Below the pieces are notes generated by a model. That model was not told where the DNA came from and did no database searches. It worked only from the letters and a program-made list of their open reading frames with translations. A DNA stretch of 64,000 nt from Plazaster borealis (taxonomy: Eukaryota; Echinodermata; Asteroidea; Forcipulatida; Labidiasteridae). The DNA lies in contig CM037472.1 of assembly GCA_021014325.1 (NCBI GenBank), positions 34,248,234 through 34,312,233 of the forward strand, in the 5' to 3' direction. Both the position numbers and the translations under genes were made by a program. Positions 1 through 13,380 of this stretch are shown here, one piece after another (the first letter of the stretch is position 1; each line of letters starts with the position of its first letter).

Positions 1-208
1 AAAACTTCCAGCTCATAATTGACTCGGATTCCGGGTTCCCACAGGGCCTGACCAGAAAACTGGTTACAAAATTGGATGTTACCTCGAATTTAGCGACAGT
101 TTGATCCATTTCTGGGTCATTTTGACATAGATTCCGGGTCATACTGACACAGAAATGGGTCAGGCCCGACGGGGTCCGGAATCTGGGTCAATCTGACCTG
201 GGAATAAA
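1..208. mobile_element. GGGTC-palindrome MITE, copy 1
   Basis: Ends carry inverted TTGACTCGGATTCCGGGT-like sequence and the interior repeats GACCCAGAAATGGGTC-like palindromes. Other copies lie at 6.69, 26.5 and 46.6 kb. The left edge may be cut by the window. Confidence 0.7.
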
Positions 209-1011
209 GTGTAGCAAGGACCCTTTACACTTATCGTTAAGAGAAGGGGTTTGCCCTGGTGTTTTTCTGGCATTGTTGACAGCAGATTGCGCCACAGCAC
301 TTTGTAAACCCTTACAAGGGCCGGTGCTGTACATTATAGGTCCCATAATCATAAATCTGCATATGTCGTGAAAAAACCCCGAATAATTATCAGCACCATG
401 AGCTCCCATATGTGGCAGGTATTGGCGCTTTATAAGTGTTCATCATTATCTTTTTATTAATCTTTCATCGCGCTATCCTTGATATCATTCTTCTAATAAG
501 CATTTTAAGAGATGTCAAACTTAGTTTATGTACTTCAACTAAGGAAAATGAGCACCCGCGCTAGATATTGTTTGCATTTCGAAATGTTTTCCTCCAATGT
601 ATTTTCCGACATTTGTATATCTGCCCCAGTTTAAGAATCAGGTCAGCAAATAGGTTGTTAATTCTCCTTTATTTGATTAACGTTCAGTCTTCGAGGTTGC
701 CAGACCTCCACAAGAGGTTGTGAGCATCCTTCTAACTTAAGAGCGTCGGCACCCTGATTTCGTGTCCACTGTCGTTTTCATATTTGGTAATATTTGATGG
801 CTTATTTTGATTTTGAAGTCTTGAAGGTTTTCAAACTAGTTTTGAAAACTCAAATTTTATAATGGTATTTTAAAGTTATAAATATAGCCACTTTTTCTAT
901 ATCGGGTTAAATCTATAAAATATTTTTTTGCGATACAAGTTCAGTTTTAACTTCTGTGATTGAAAATGGTTTAACATGAGTGATTGTCTTTCAAGACATT
1001 CATTGCATTTG

Positions 1012-1405
1012 GCAGTGGTGTAACTGGGGGACGACGGTGGGCACGTGCCCCCCCCCCACACCAACTGATATCCGTGTCCCCTGGGTGCCCCCTGGGTGCC
1101 CCCATTTAAAAAAATTGATATATTCTTTGAGCTTTATAGTGATAATTTCGATGTTTTTAAAAACTGCTTTTAAGTTCATGCCCACGCAGACAATGCATTT
1201 GTTTTTACAGTCAATTCAGATTATCTTATAAAAAATATTAAATGACATAACAAATAACAAGAGCGTTTAAAAGGGGCTTGTTTAAGAAAAATGCAAACGG
1301 AAACTACATTTGGTTTTGGCCAAAAGTGCCCCCTAGAAAAAATGGTGCACCCCCTTGTGCCCCACTAGTAAAATTTTACCCGCTAGTTCCGGTGCTGGCA
1401 ATTGT
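1012..1405 (+). mobile_element. Dispersed repeat 'AGTGGTGTAACTGGGGG'
   Basis: Begins GCAGTGGTGTAACTGGGGG and ends near GTGCCCCACTAGTAAAATTT. The right part matches 19,600-19,755 inverted (shared AAAAATGCAAACGGAAGCTA-like run). The start motif recurs inverted at 54,730-54,752. Confidence 0.6.
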
Positions 1406-2059
1406 AGCCAAATGCCTTGTGTTTATAAAAAAACATGTCTCACAATGTTCATATCTTTGAGAACATTCTTGCAAGAATCGGTGATAGTCTGGCTGTCGGT
1501 GATGACTACTTTAGTAATTTCCAGACAAGTTATTAACATTCAAAATGCTCATCGAGTCAACAACCAACCCATCCAGCATATATACCCAGAAGTCTAAATT
1601 AATGTGCAGAATACACTCGCTTCCGTACGTTTAATTTGAAATGTATACTGATGAAGCTGATGCCCGCAGGCGAACTTTCTGAGAAAAGAAAATCTCCTAT
1701 GACAACGGTTTTAAATCACGGAGAAAAAAAACCAACAACTAAAAAATAGAGACAGGATAGGCCTATTCAACAACGAACAAAGCCGCACCGTAAAGATCGG
1801 TCCTTGTAACTCAATTAAGAATTTCTTATTCAGACTGACTCTTCCGACAAACGTAATTTAAAATTGTAAATTGGTTGGGATGTAGCAATGAAAGTCAAAT
1901 CTTCACCACTTTTGTACGTGCGCCTATTATTGTTTATGGCTAAGTTAATATGTTTTGGATTATTTAACATCAAAAGGAGCCCTTTGTTAGAAAGTCTGTT
2001 AGAAGTTCGTTCAGATTCGTTTAAAATAAATTATATAAGTCAGTGTTGTAGTTGAGTAC

Positions 2060-4105
2060 GACCTGTACCAAGAACAAGACAGCGGGTCAGAACTGAGACC
2101 AACACCGAGACCAGGCCAGCAGGTCAGACACCAAGACCAACACCGAGACCAAGACCAGCAGGTCAGACACCAAGACCAAGACCAAGACCAAGACCAGCAG
2201 GTCAGACACCAAGACCAACACCGAGACCAAGACAGCGGGTCAGACACCAAGACCAACACCGAGACCAAGACAGCGGGTCAGACACCAAGACCAACACCGA
2301 GACCAAGACAGCGGGTCAGACACCAAGACCAACACCGAGACCAGGCCAGCAGGTCAGACACCAATACCAACACCGAGACCAAGACCAGCAGGTCAGACAC
2401 CAAGACCAAGACCAAGACCAAGACCAGCAGGTCAGACACCAAGACCAACACTGAGACCAAGACCAGCAGGTCAGACACTAAGACCAACACCGAGACCAGG
2501 CCAGCAGGTCAGACACCAAGACCAACACTGAGACCAAGACCAGCAGGTCAGACACCAAGACCAACACTGAGACCAAGACCAGCAGGTCAGACACCAAGAC
2601 CAACACCGAGACCAAGACAGCGGGTCAGACACCAAGACCAACACCGAGACCAGGCCAGCAGGTCAGACACCAATACCAACACCGAGACCAAGACCAGCAG
2701 GTCAGACACCAAGACCAACACTGAGACCAAGACCAGCAGGTCAGACACTAAGACCAACACCGAGACCAGGCCAGCAGGTCAGACACCAAGACCAACACCG
2801 AGACCAAGACAGCGGGTCAGACACCAAGACCAACACTGAGACCAAGACCAGCAGGTCAGACACCAAGACCAACACAGAGACCAAGACCAGCAGGTCAGAC
2901 ACCAAGACCAACACCGAGACCAAGACCAGCAGGTCAGACACCAAGACCAACACTGAGACCAAGACCAGCAGGTCAGACACCAAGACCAACACTGAGACCA
3001 AGACCAGCAGGTCAGACACCAAGACCAACACCGAGACCAGGCCAGCAGGTCAGACACCAAGACCAACACCGAGACCAAGACCAGCAGGTCAGACACCAAG
3101 ACCAACACTGAGACCAAGACCAGCAGGTCAGACACCAAGACCAACACTGAGACCAAGACCAGCAGGTCAGACACCAAGACCAACACTGAGACCAAGACCA
3201 GCAGGTCAGACACCAAGACCAACACTGAGACCAAGACCAGCGGGTCAGACACCAAGACCAACACTGAGACCAAGACCAGCAGGTCAGACACCAAGACCAA
3301 CACCGAGACCAGGCCAGCAGGTCAGAAACCAAGACCAACACCGAGACCAAGACCAGCAGGTCAGACACTAAGACCAACACTGAGACCAGACCAGCAGGTC
3401 AGACACCAAGACCAACACCGAGACCAAGACAGCAGGTCAGACACCAAGACCAACACTGAGACCAAGACCAGCAGGTAAGACACCAAGACCAACACTGAGA
3501 CCAAGACCAGCAGGTCAGACACCAAGACCAACACTGAGACCAAGACCAGCAGGTCAGACACCAAGACCAACACTGAGACCAAGACCAGCAGGTCAGACAC
3601 CAAGACCAACACCGAGACCAGGCCAGCAGGTCAGACACCAAGACCAACACTGAGACCAGGCCAGCAGGTCAGACACTAAGACCAACACTGAGACCAAGAC
3701 AGCAGGTCAGACACTAAGACCAACACTGAGACCAAGACAGCGGGTCAGACACCAAGACCAACACTGAGACCAGGCCAGCGGGTCAGACACCAAGACCAAC
3801 ACTGAGACCAAGACCAGCGGGTCAGACACCAAGACCAACACTGAGACCAAGACCAACAGGTCAGACACCAAGACCAACACTGAGACCAAGACAGCGGGTC
3901 AGACACCAAGACCAACACTGAGACCAAGACCAACAGGTCAGACACCAAGACCAAGACCAAGACCAAGACAGCGGGTCAGACACCAAGAACAAGACCTAGA
4001 CCAAGACCAACAGGTCAGACACCAAGACCAACACTGAGACCAAGACCAACAGGTCAGACACTAAGACCAAGACCAGAACAGCAAGTCAGACACCAAGACC
4101 AACAC
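2060..4105. repeat. 39-bp minisatellite, about 52 units
   Basis: Unit is CCAAGACCAGCAGGTCAGAC followed by ACCAAGACCAACACTGAGA, with variants (CACCGAG, GGCCAGC, AGACAGCGGG). The period is a multiple of three, so several frames stay open; the plus strand can read TKTSRSDTKTNTE per unit and the minus strand LLVLVSVLVLVSD. No start, splice or flanking gene supports translation. Ends in a G-rich run near 4,125. Confidence 0.95.
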
Positions 4106-6689
4106 CACAGGAGGGTCCGACGGGTGTGGGGGGGGGGGCGACACCGGTCTCCAGATCTATACACGGATATAACCATGAATAAAACAAAAACATCAGCCAC
4201 AACAATATATTTAAAAATTTAACAGACATGCATTTCTGGATGTGACACTAAAAGGAATTTATTACTTGGCGATGTATTTGTAAATGACGAAGCCTAATTA
4301 AGTAGTATTAAGTTAATCATAGTATATTCAATACTTTCAAAGATAGCCCACAAAATTCTAATTGAAGTGAGAAAATCTTCAATATTGAACCCCTTGCACG
4401 TACGTCACACGCGGTGACAGCGCCACGCTCACCATTTTGGGAGTCAACAGGTGAGGTGTATAAACGTTGGGTTGCCTAACGTTCGCACAGCACTGTATAA
4501 CACACAGGGGCGCCATTGACTCCCGAAATGGCGCAGCCAAGATTATTGGGATGATGACGTCAGGTAAAATGGGTCAATACTCACAAAGAACTGCTCTCGA
4601 AAAATAAAATAGCGATGACACTAATTGGCTTTCTTTCGTAAGATAGTAAAAAGAAAACAATTTTTTGTTTAAGTACTCGAATTTGTGGAAGTACTGTTTT
4701 GAAAACACCAGGTCCCCATCTTCTCTTGATCATATTCCTGTACTGTGCAGAAACCTCCTCAGGAGCCCAGAGTATAACTTGTTTATCTTTCTATCTATAT
4801 ACATCAGATTTTACCGCAATAAAATGCCCAGCTGGTATGTACTGGGTCACTTATTGCGATGTCGTTTACACCCAACCCCTTGGAGTTATGGATTTTCTTT
4901 CACTCATCTGCTGAGATTGAATTGAAAGAAAACAAAATGGCGATGATTCGTCGATGCTAATGGTGACTTGAGAGTGGTGCGTCCGGTACGCGGTTTTTCA
5001 CTCGTGAACATTCCAGAATCGATTCACACTCACATCGATTCAAGTTGTAATTATCACTCGTGACAAGGGTTGGTGACTAGACTGTCTTCCATGGTATTCT
5101 GCAACTGGGATGTGCTTTTACCTGAATTGAAAAACGTTTAAATTGTTTCTGGATACCAATGATGTGCAGTCAGGCACCTTTAACCTGTAGTGTGGGTAAT
5201 AGTTTTTATAGAAAAGCAAGCACATTGAATAAGTCTGAATTAACAAAAAGAAAAGTAATAACCACACACAGAGGAATCCAGGCATTGAATAAACACTATT
5301 AAATTGACTTTGCTCCTGCCAGACCGTTGAATGGCATTAGTTTCTTGTCGTTGAGGTGTAAAGTAAAACGTATAGATTGAATTGAGTCGCAACAATTGCA
5401 TTGTCGTTCCAATGTGTCGCCGTGATTACATTTTCATACGTGATTCAATTTCTTTCCGGTGGCCAGTAGAGGATCAAGGTTACAGTCTTAATTTAAAAAC
5501 AAACCAGTGCTTTGATTTGAACACGCTGTGTTCGTTGACCGTAGGCCCTTTATAATGAGAATTATATGTTTTCAATATTAAGCTATACTTGAAAAAGGCC
5601 TAGAGAGGCCTACATGGTTTTCAGAGACAACAACAGTAATTCGAGAGACATAATTATAATAAACGTTAACGTATGGTATTATTTATGCGCAGTACTTTAG
5701 CTTTATCTATGCCCACGACGGGTGTCTCAAAGCGCATATTATTTGTACGATGCGGGGCTATGTTTGAACATGGTTTGAATACCATCCCTTCCGTCCCAAC
5801 ATGAATCTACGCCTGTAGAGAATGTCACCGTCGAGAAAATAACGAAAACAATTTCCTGCACCGAATAGTACGACAAAAAACTCGGACATCTCGTGTCTGT
5901 ATACTGTGACAGATTGCGCGCTCTGAGATTGGTTTGCAATGCGACTTATTCTTATGCATAATACATAATTAGGGTCAGCTTGCAATTTACAGTAACTGGG
6001 GTCTAGTGTCGGGCTTCATTTTGATCAGTAAATCTAGTGCTTGTGTAGCATCAAACCAAACTTAGGTTTATCTCTATGACATTTAGAGACTGTGCACATT
6101 TACGTAAAGTTCGATGACATTATAAAAATAAGGTTGTCTATTGCATCGTCAGAACATTCAGGTTTACCGTGATGATAATGTATTTATACGCACAACCTCT
6201 TATTCAGGGGACAGACATCCAAGCACCTGTAGGCTACTGGACTTGGACGTGCTGCTGGACGTGCGGGTATAGATAGCTGGGAGCGCGTTCAGGCGATGCT
6301 CGGTGGAGGAAGAAGAGCCGCGTTGCTGTAATAGGCCTCGATGCCCAACAGCAAGGTGCTCGTTACAGCTTGGGGGTTAGATATACATTAATGATTAATA
6401 GCCCCACTAATAACACACGTTATCAAACAAATTTCAAATTCTAGGCTTTAGGAACGCTTGATGGTGAAATGTTTTTGAGGTATATCTATTAGTGTTAAAC
6501 TTACTTTATAATAGCCACGTACCCAATGTTGCCTTTGTGGTCGAGCTTTAGGCCTATGCCCTACACCAGTTATGCACGATGATGGGTGGTTTAACTAGTT
6601 TACCTTTATAATATAATTAATAATGCCAAATGGTACAACATATTAATAATAACAAGCACCATTATATAAAACAAAATCGGATCAGAATT
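4106..6689. other. No gene seen
   Basis: AT-rich sequence without a credible exon, tRNA or TIR pair that I could support. It could be intron of the partial opsin at 9.1 kb. Confidence 0.5.
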
Positions 6690-6845
6690 GTGACCCTGAC
6701 TCCGGGTCTCAGGGGCCGGACCCATGCCCGGGTCAGGCTGATCCGGAAATGGGATTTTAAATCCGATTCTGCATCAGTTTGACCCATTTCTGGGTCAATG
6801 ACCCAGAAATGGGTCTAGTCCAGAATCCGGGTAAATTATGATTCA
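6690..6845. mobile_element. GGGTC-palindrome MITE, copy 2 (short)
   Basis: Shorter copy, including the pair TTTCTGGGTCAATGACCCAG. Ends are worn. Confidence 0.6.
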
Positions 6846-7844
6846 TTTTTTTTGTTTTACCACTTTTCATTCGGGCCAGAAATCATCAGATCCTTCGGAG
6901 TACAGTACCGGCCTACACGTCAGCGATTGTTTAAAAAATTTGTAGTTATTAAGGACACGTGTGAAAGTTAATTGTATTGTACAACTTCTTGGCATTGATT
7001 CAAAGAAATCCTACCATCAAGGCAATCCGAGAAAAGACTAATTGTATTGTTATGGAACTTCACATTAAGGTGATTATGAAACGGCAAACAAGATATTTGT
7101 TCTCATACATGTCTATGGATGGTCAATGTTTGGCAACATAAGTATTGACACATCTTGTAGGCCTACTTTTTGTATCCAAACAATGTAAAAAAAAAACCAA
7201 CAATGTTTTGTAAATTGTACACAAATAGCTTAAAATATTTCAAGAAACTGACATTTTATAATTAGTGTTTGCATTGTCTTCAGCCAAAGCGAAACAATAA
7301 TCTCTTTCTTAATAATTTGTATTGTTATCTGTTACTATATAGTATATACTATATACTAGTATCTGGACATCTTGCACCACTGGGCTCGATTTCACCAAGC
7401 ACCAAGACTCATCTTCAGATGAGTTGACAATATTGCCATAACGATTTTTATTGCTACATTACACTTTGCTTAGTAATATTATATATTATACATGGGCCCA
7501 ATTTCATAGAGCTGCTTAAGCAGAAAATTTAGCTTAACAATTTTCTGCTAAGCAGAAATGAGCAGGATACCAGTCACAAATTGTACATGTGACATGGTAG
7601 TTTGCCTGGTAACCTTATTCTGGTAAGCAAAATATTGTTGCGCTTAGCTACTTTTTGTGCTTCAGCTGCTCTATGAAATTGAGCCATGGTTGGTAAGGAT
7701 AAAAAACATTGTTTAATTTTAGTCTGAAAGCTCACTGATACTGATTGAAAATTGCACGACAAATTTACGAAATGGCAAGATGGACATACATACAACATAT
7801 ACTAATGCCGAGACATGCATGCGGGAACTTGCAGCCATTTAAAG

Positions 7845-8650
7845 ATGGGCTCCAAGGTCAAATTCAATTTTGTGATCCACTCATTCTTCAATAGAAAGAG
7901 TTCTTTTGGAAATGGGAACAAAATTACAAGCCTCTAGCCTCACGTTAAAACGGTGTAAAATTACACTGTGTTTGATACCCTTCAAGTGCAAGTGCAATTT
8001 TTTGTCAAAACCCCCGAAACGTTCGATGACGTCACATATCATGGTCTGTACATTTTTGTACAGAGAATTTACGGTTCATTCCTGAATTCTGATGATATTC
8101 AGTCAAAGCGGCATTGAGCATGACTGGCGCAGAAATTCCTCTTTGAAAGGTACAGACCCATTTAATTGTTGCTGTCTGATGACGTAATGTTTCAAAATTC
8201 AACCTGAAAGAGTATCAAATAAAATGAAATTTTACACCATTTTACTGTGCGGTATTAAAGGCACTGAACACGTTTGGTAATTGTCAAAGACCAGTGTTCT
8301 CACTTGGTGTATCCCAACATACGCATAAAATAACAAGCCTGTGAAAATTTGGGCTCAATTGGTCATCGAAGTTGCAAGAAAATGATGAAAGAAAAAACAC
8401 CCTTGTTGTATTTGTGTGCTTTCAGATAGGAATAAAAGGCTTCTTGCAAGAAGTATTTAATTATTTTAGTGAGAAATTACCTCTTTCTCAAAAACTACGT
8501 TACCTGAGAGGGAATCGCTTCTCACAATGTTTTATACTATCAACAGCTCTCTGTTGCTCGTTACCAAGTCAGTTTTTATGCTAATGTGTATTTTGAGTAA
8601 TTACCAAACGTGTACAGTGCCTTTATCCTCAATTTGACCTTGGTGCTCCT
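7845..8650. mobile_element. CCAAGGTCAAATT MITE with a nested MITE
   Basis: Ends GGGCTCCAAGGTCAAATT and AATTTGACCTTGGTGCTCC are inverted copies. Inside are paired GTGTAAAATTACAC/TTTTACACCATTTTA stretches. A second MITE (8,256-8,625) has inserted near the right end. The related element at 16,430 lacks that insertion. Confidence 0.75.
8256..8625 (+). mobile_element. TTAA MITE (AGGCA...ACGTTTGGTAAT family), copy 1, nested
   Basis: About 370 bp. Ends read TTAAAGGCACTGAACACG and its inverted partner GTGTACAGTGCCTTTA. The internal order AAAGACCAGTGTTCTCACTT, GGCTCAATTGGTCATCGAAG, CTTCTTGCAAGAAG is shared by all copies. Confidence 0.9.
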
Positions 8651-9107
8651 CTAAAAATAAGCAGCCAATTGTTCGTAGTCTTCTCGAAGTTGATAGAAAT
8701 CACTCAAACGAATTCATTAAGGCATGGTGTCGATTCGGGAGAGTGTTTCTGCCGTTCAGTGGCAGTAGCAGTTAAACAATAAGCACGTGGCCCCGAGTCC
8801 CTTAATAGCAGTTTTGAATTGCATGCGATCAATTTCAATTATCACGTGTTATAAGATCCGAAGCTATCCGATCCATCCGAATCGAACAAATCTACACCGA
8901 TCTATCCCAATCCAATTCAATTCAAATTAATTGTAATCAATTTAATTCAATTGACATCACATTTAGGTAATTTTCCTTCCTATTGTTGTACTATTTTGTT
9001 TCTTAATCTTACCTGTAGAGTTTATTTGTCGTCTTGTATTTGTGTTTTCTTTTTTAAGTTGCGCTATGCAAACTAGAAGCAAAACCTCTATTGAACAGTG
9101 AACTTAC

Positions 9108-9450
9108 CGCAAACTGTCACGATAAAGGCATACCAAGTGCATCCACCAGGTCCAAACAGCCACTTCCTGGCAACATTTGACGCAAACGTAAACGGGCTCC
9201 CGAAAACTGACACGCTCAAGTCACCAATGCTTATGTTCACCAGAAACAAGTTGATCGGATTGCGTAGATTCCGGTACCGGGCGTAGAGGACGAGGACGAG
9301 GCCATTGTTTAGAATACCAAAGAAAGTAAGCAGCCCTAGGTAGACCGAGGTAACATCGTAGACGGCAGCGGCGATCACCTCAGTGGTGGTATCTCCACTT
9401 AGCGTAGACACTAAAGCGTCATCTGTTACTGACGAGGAAGTGGTGTTCAT
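9108..9450 (-). CDS. Second opsin, exon 1 only (partial gene)
   Basis: First exon of a paralogous opsin: 114 codons plus one base, ending in VTVCG with donor GTAAGT. It shows an N-terminal NTT sequon, TM1 with FFGILNNGLVL (N49), TM2 with NLFLVNISIGDL (D77), and the start of TM3 with GCTWYAF (C, and Y107 at the counterion position). The intron falls at the same codon and phase as in the complete opsin at 46-54 kb, so the two genes share an ancestor. The start is the ATG at 9448-9450; the frame extends upstream only through a TTG. I could not find exons 2-5 between 1 and 9,107, so either they lie beyond the window or this is an orphan exon. Confidence 0.82.
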
Positions 9451-10541
9451 GATGCTCAATCGTGCTTGTTGCAACCGACAGACCTCCCGCGTTCACACGC
9501 TGCGCTATCGATGCACACTGCAATATCAAAATATCGCATCTAAGACTGGTATGCGGTCGATACGGCGTACAGTGTTTCATTTTATAGGTTAGCTTTGACA
9601 TTAGCATCAGCTATGATAACTTATAATTACTTAAGTCAGCTGCCATTATTCACAATGAAAAAAGACACGCCGAAAGAGTGCCTGGCCGGAACAGCATCAC
9701 CCACGAGGAAGATGGTGTGTATAAAACAATGAAAATAACCAGGCACCAATAATGAGTCCAATGCGCATGCGCTACAGCTATCGGGTACTTATAGTCCTGT
9801 CAAATTGTAATTAGTCCGTGGACTTCTAGCCGGTCTAAAACAGAACTGGCAAAAGCTCGGTTTTAACGGATAGAACCGGTGCTCAAGCCATGACAGCTGA
9901 GGAAAAACAAGTCATTTGCTCTTTCTACCGGGCAAGTCCGCTCTCCACGTACACAGTCACCGCTGGGGGAAATCTACTCCAAATTTAAACATCCAATCTC
10001 TGCCCGGCGTTATAGATGTCGCCTCAGGTAATTTTAAACGATACAGAAACACGTGGCTCTGAGAGTTTTGGGTACAATCATTCGCACGGGAGAGAAAAGG
10101 TTTAGATGAACATGAGAGTTCTGTTGACGGAAAGGTTGATGATTGGGCTAGGTTTATGTGAAAAAAAAAACCGCTCTCCTTTTTTACGGATGTCACTATC
10201 ACCTGGATAACATTGAAATCCCTACTGAATGAAACCTTTCAGCTCAATGTAACCCGAGTGCGATAAAACAGGTTTTCTAGCCAGTAAATACACCTGTTTT
10301 CGAAATGGTTGTTTATAGGCATCACTTGAATTAATTGAATCAAATGTTTATTCACCCAAACACATATTGTGTCAGCTGCAAAGTTGAAAGATACTGTTAA
10401 TACGATGGCATTCACTGCATTGGAGACATGGCGTCGCTCAGGGATTTATAGGTTTTAAACAAGGAAGATAGTGGTAGCATAAAGACTAACCAATTACAAA
10501 AAAAACCTGCATGAGCTTTCGTAGCAACAACTACTTCATCA

Positions 10542-10573
10542 GATCATAGAGCAAGGACCCTTGCTCTATGATC
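10542..10573. repeat. Perfect 15-bp-arm palindrome
   Basis: GATCATAGAGCAAGG, AC, then its complement. It adjoins the hammerhead-like motif at 10,513-10,542. Confidence 0.95.
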
Positions 10574-10659
10574 AGATGTAATGAAGGGGACAAGCTATAA
10601 GTACATGTAATATATACGGGCGAATTCCTGGTAGTGGGAAAGGATACCACGGTCCCTGT

Positions 10660-11032
10660 TAAAGGTATCGTACACGTTTGGTAATGACTCAAAACAAATA
10701 TAAGCATAAAAACTTACTTGGTAAAAAGCAACGGAGAGCTGTTGATAGTATAAAACATTGTAGGAATCGACTCCCTCTGAAGTAACATAGTTTTTGAGAA
10801 AGAGGTAGTTTCTCACTAAAATAATAAACATTTCTTGCAAGAAGTTTTTATTCTTATATCTGAAAGCACACAAATTTGTACAACAATGGTGTTATTCTTT
10901 CATCATTTTCTTGCAACTTCAAAGACCAATTGAGCCCAAATTTTCACAGGCTTGTTATTTTATGAATATGTTGGGATACACCAAGTGAGAGTACTGGTCT
11001 TTGACAATTACCAAACGTGTACAATGCCTTTA
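10660..11032 (-). mobile_element. TTAA MITE, copy 2
   Basis: Full-length inverse-orientation copy with ends TTAAAGGTATCGTACACG and GTGTACAATGCCTTTAA. Confidence 0.92.
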
Positions 11033-13004
11033 ATGTGTACAACATTGGTACGAATGAAAATATAAATGCTCACAGATTTGCACATAACTCACATGGTATA
11101 AAGATAGTCATGGTAGAAAACTTCCCTTGAAATAGTTTTGCTTGAAATGCCATAGTTTTTACGAAATGAGTAAAATAATAGTATTTACCCTGCAGGATAA
11201 ATTCCGATGTTTGAAAAAAAGTTAAAACACATAAGGTTTTTTTCCTCTGTTTAACTCATGACTCCGAAGACCGATTTAGCTTAAACTTTCACAGGTTTGT
11301 TATTTCATGTATATGTTGGGTCACATTGAGTTTGGATAAAGGTCTTTGGCAATCACCAATGTTGTGCACACCCTTTAAGTCCTTGATCAATACAGTTCAG
11401 GTTGTTGATGATCTTATTTCTGAAGGGTTTTTTAAACACTAATTGAACCACTTCAGATAACAGTCTCAATACTAAGTTGACAGAAAACTACATAGCACAG
11501 GATTACACCCGTTGGAGGGGGTCCTTCCTGCATGACTACACCAGTATAGCCATATATAACTCATCGGACTCCCTTAAAATCAAATCTATATGGAAATTTA
11601 TGTAGAAGTAGCAATCCATTTACATTTACGGGAAATAGTGCTAACCATCGCAGTGGATGTGTCATCACTTATGTTTTTTAAAGTATGGACGGTAGTATTC
11701 AAGATGACAACCGGTTGCAGTTTTCTTGTCTCGACCAACCTTCACCGTGTCCATCCCGACCCCACCCTCCCAGTACACTCAGGATTCTTCTCGTATGGGC
11801 TCAAATTATTCACCGGGACATTTCCAACACCAACGGAGAACTTCACCAATAAAATCTGAGAAGACCCCCCCCCAAAAAAAAAAAAAAAAAAATAAATAAA
11901 AAAAAAAAAATAAATAAATAAATAAAATAAAAATACCTACCATCTTTGGGGGAAATAGAAACCTGATACATTCGGAACATTAATTATTCACGGATAAAAT
12001 ACAATAGGAAAAGTATCAATATGCTGGTATGGGGAGCACGGAAACCCCACACCTTCCCGGCTTTACCCGACCCCCATCACATCCCTAATTGAGGCACTTC
12101 TTTTGTGCAACGAAGAACAGTCGCCATGAACATAACGTGGTAATTATTACCACATACGACAAGTAGACACTTCGTATAGTGGCTTAAGCAGCCCTTTATT
12201 CCAATTTAATACTCAAATAATTACATGATCCTAGAGCCATGAACATTTTGAGTCGAGAATTAGAACAGTCGCCATGAACATAACATGGTAATTAGAATCT
12301 GGTCGCAGTTTAATACAGTCTAGGAATTTCTTATTTATGGCGGGGACAAGAATTCACTGTTTGATGCGAGGTTCGTTTAGATTTGATCAGCTCTATCTTG
12401 ATGCCTGTATTGAAATGAAGAAAGAAGAGACTCTTCTTTAAAAAAAAAAAGAAGAAGACGAAGAAGAAAGGCCCGAACGTCATTGACTCATTCAGACAAA
12501 AAGGTTACCAACCTAAGGAGCCATAATTAGCACTTGTACATACAGTACCTCGTGAGTTTCATGAGGGCACTCCTCAAGTTTTGTAGAAAAAACCCCACAT
12601 AAAAATCATTAATGGCACTTATACTCAATTAGCTTTCACAAGAATAAGTTGATTATCTGATATTCTGACAGCACACCGGTGACAAGATGCACGCACCTAT
12701 TATAACTGACTGACATTAGGTACTTGTACAGCTGATTTTCTTTTCTATTAGGCTTTAGGCTTAATCTGTGCGTAACTAGTTGCCTGTAGCAACATAAAGC
12801 TGACAATAACAGCAGTGAAATAAACGCAAATGATAACATTATTGAAAAAGGGAATAAAGGAAGAACCCCCCCTAAAAAAATAATATAATAATAATAATAA
12901 TAATCAGTAACATAACACCTATTTTGTAATATCAATTAGCGTTAAACTGACAACGAGACAACGTCATTTTGTTTGTTTTTAAAAGAAACAATGTTTATAA
13001 GATT
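11033..13004. other. No gene seen
   Basis: Holds worn MITE pieces (11,260-11,375), poly-A/AAATA runs, and a repeated phrase GAACAGTCGCCATGAACATA (12,116 and 12,264). Nothing coding. Confidence 0.5.
11866..11935. repeat. Poly-A/AAATA low complexity
   Basis: C run followed by A and AAAT runs. Confidence 0.95.
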
Positions 13005-13380
13005 TAAAGGCACTGAACACGTTTGGAAATTGTCAAAGACCAGTATTCTCACTTGGTCTATCACAACATACGCATACAATAACAAGCCTGTGAAAATTTG
13101 GGCTCAATTGGTCATCGAAGTTGCAAGAAAATGATGAAAGAAAAACACCCTTGTTGTACAAATTTGTGTACTTTCAGATAGGAATATAAAAAACTTCTTT
13201 CAAGAAGTTTTTATTATTTTAGTGAGAAATTACCTCTTTCTCAAAAACTACATTACTTCAGAGGGAGGCGTTTCCTACAATGTTTTATACTATCAACAGC
13301 TCTCCGTTGCTTGTTACCAAGTCAGTTTTTATGCTAATATTTGTTTTGAGTCATTACCAAACGTGTACGATACCTGTTAA
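13005..13380 (+). mobile_element. TTAA MITE, copy 3
   Basis: Full-length copy ending ACGTGTACGATACCTGTTAA. Confidence 0.9.

Noticed and set aside
2779..3303. 174-codon frame rich in Trp, Ser, Leu, Val
   Set aside because: It is a reading of the 39-bp minisatellite, with no start context, splice sites or flanking gene.
5739..5985. Possible exon of the partial opsin
   Set aside because: Translation lacks the TM3 (Q/E/D)RY, TM4 or TM5 features expected, and splice sites are absent.
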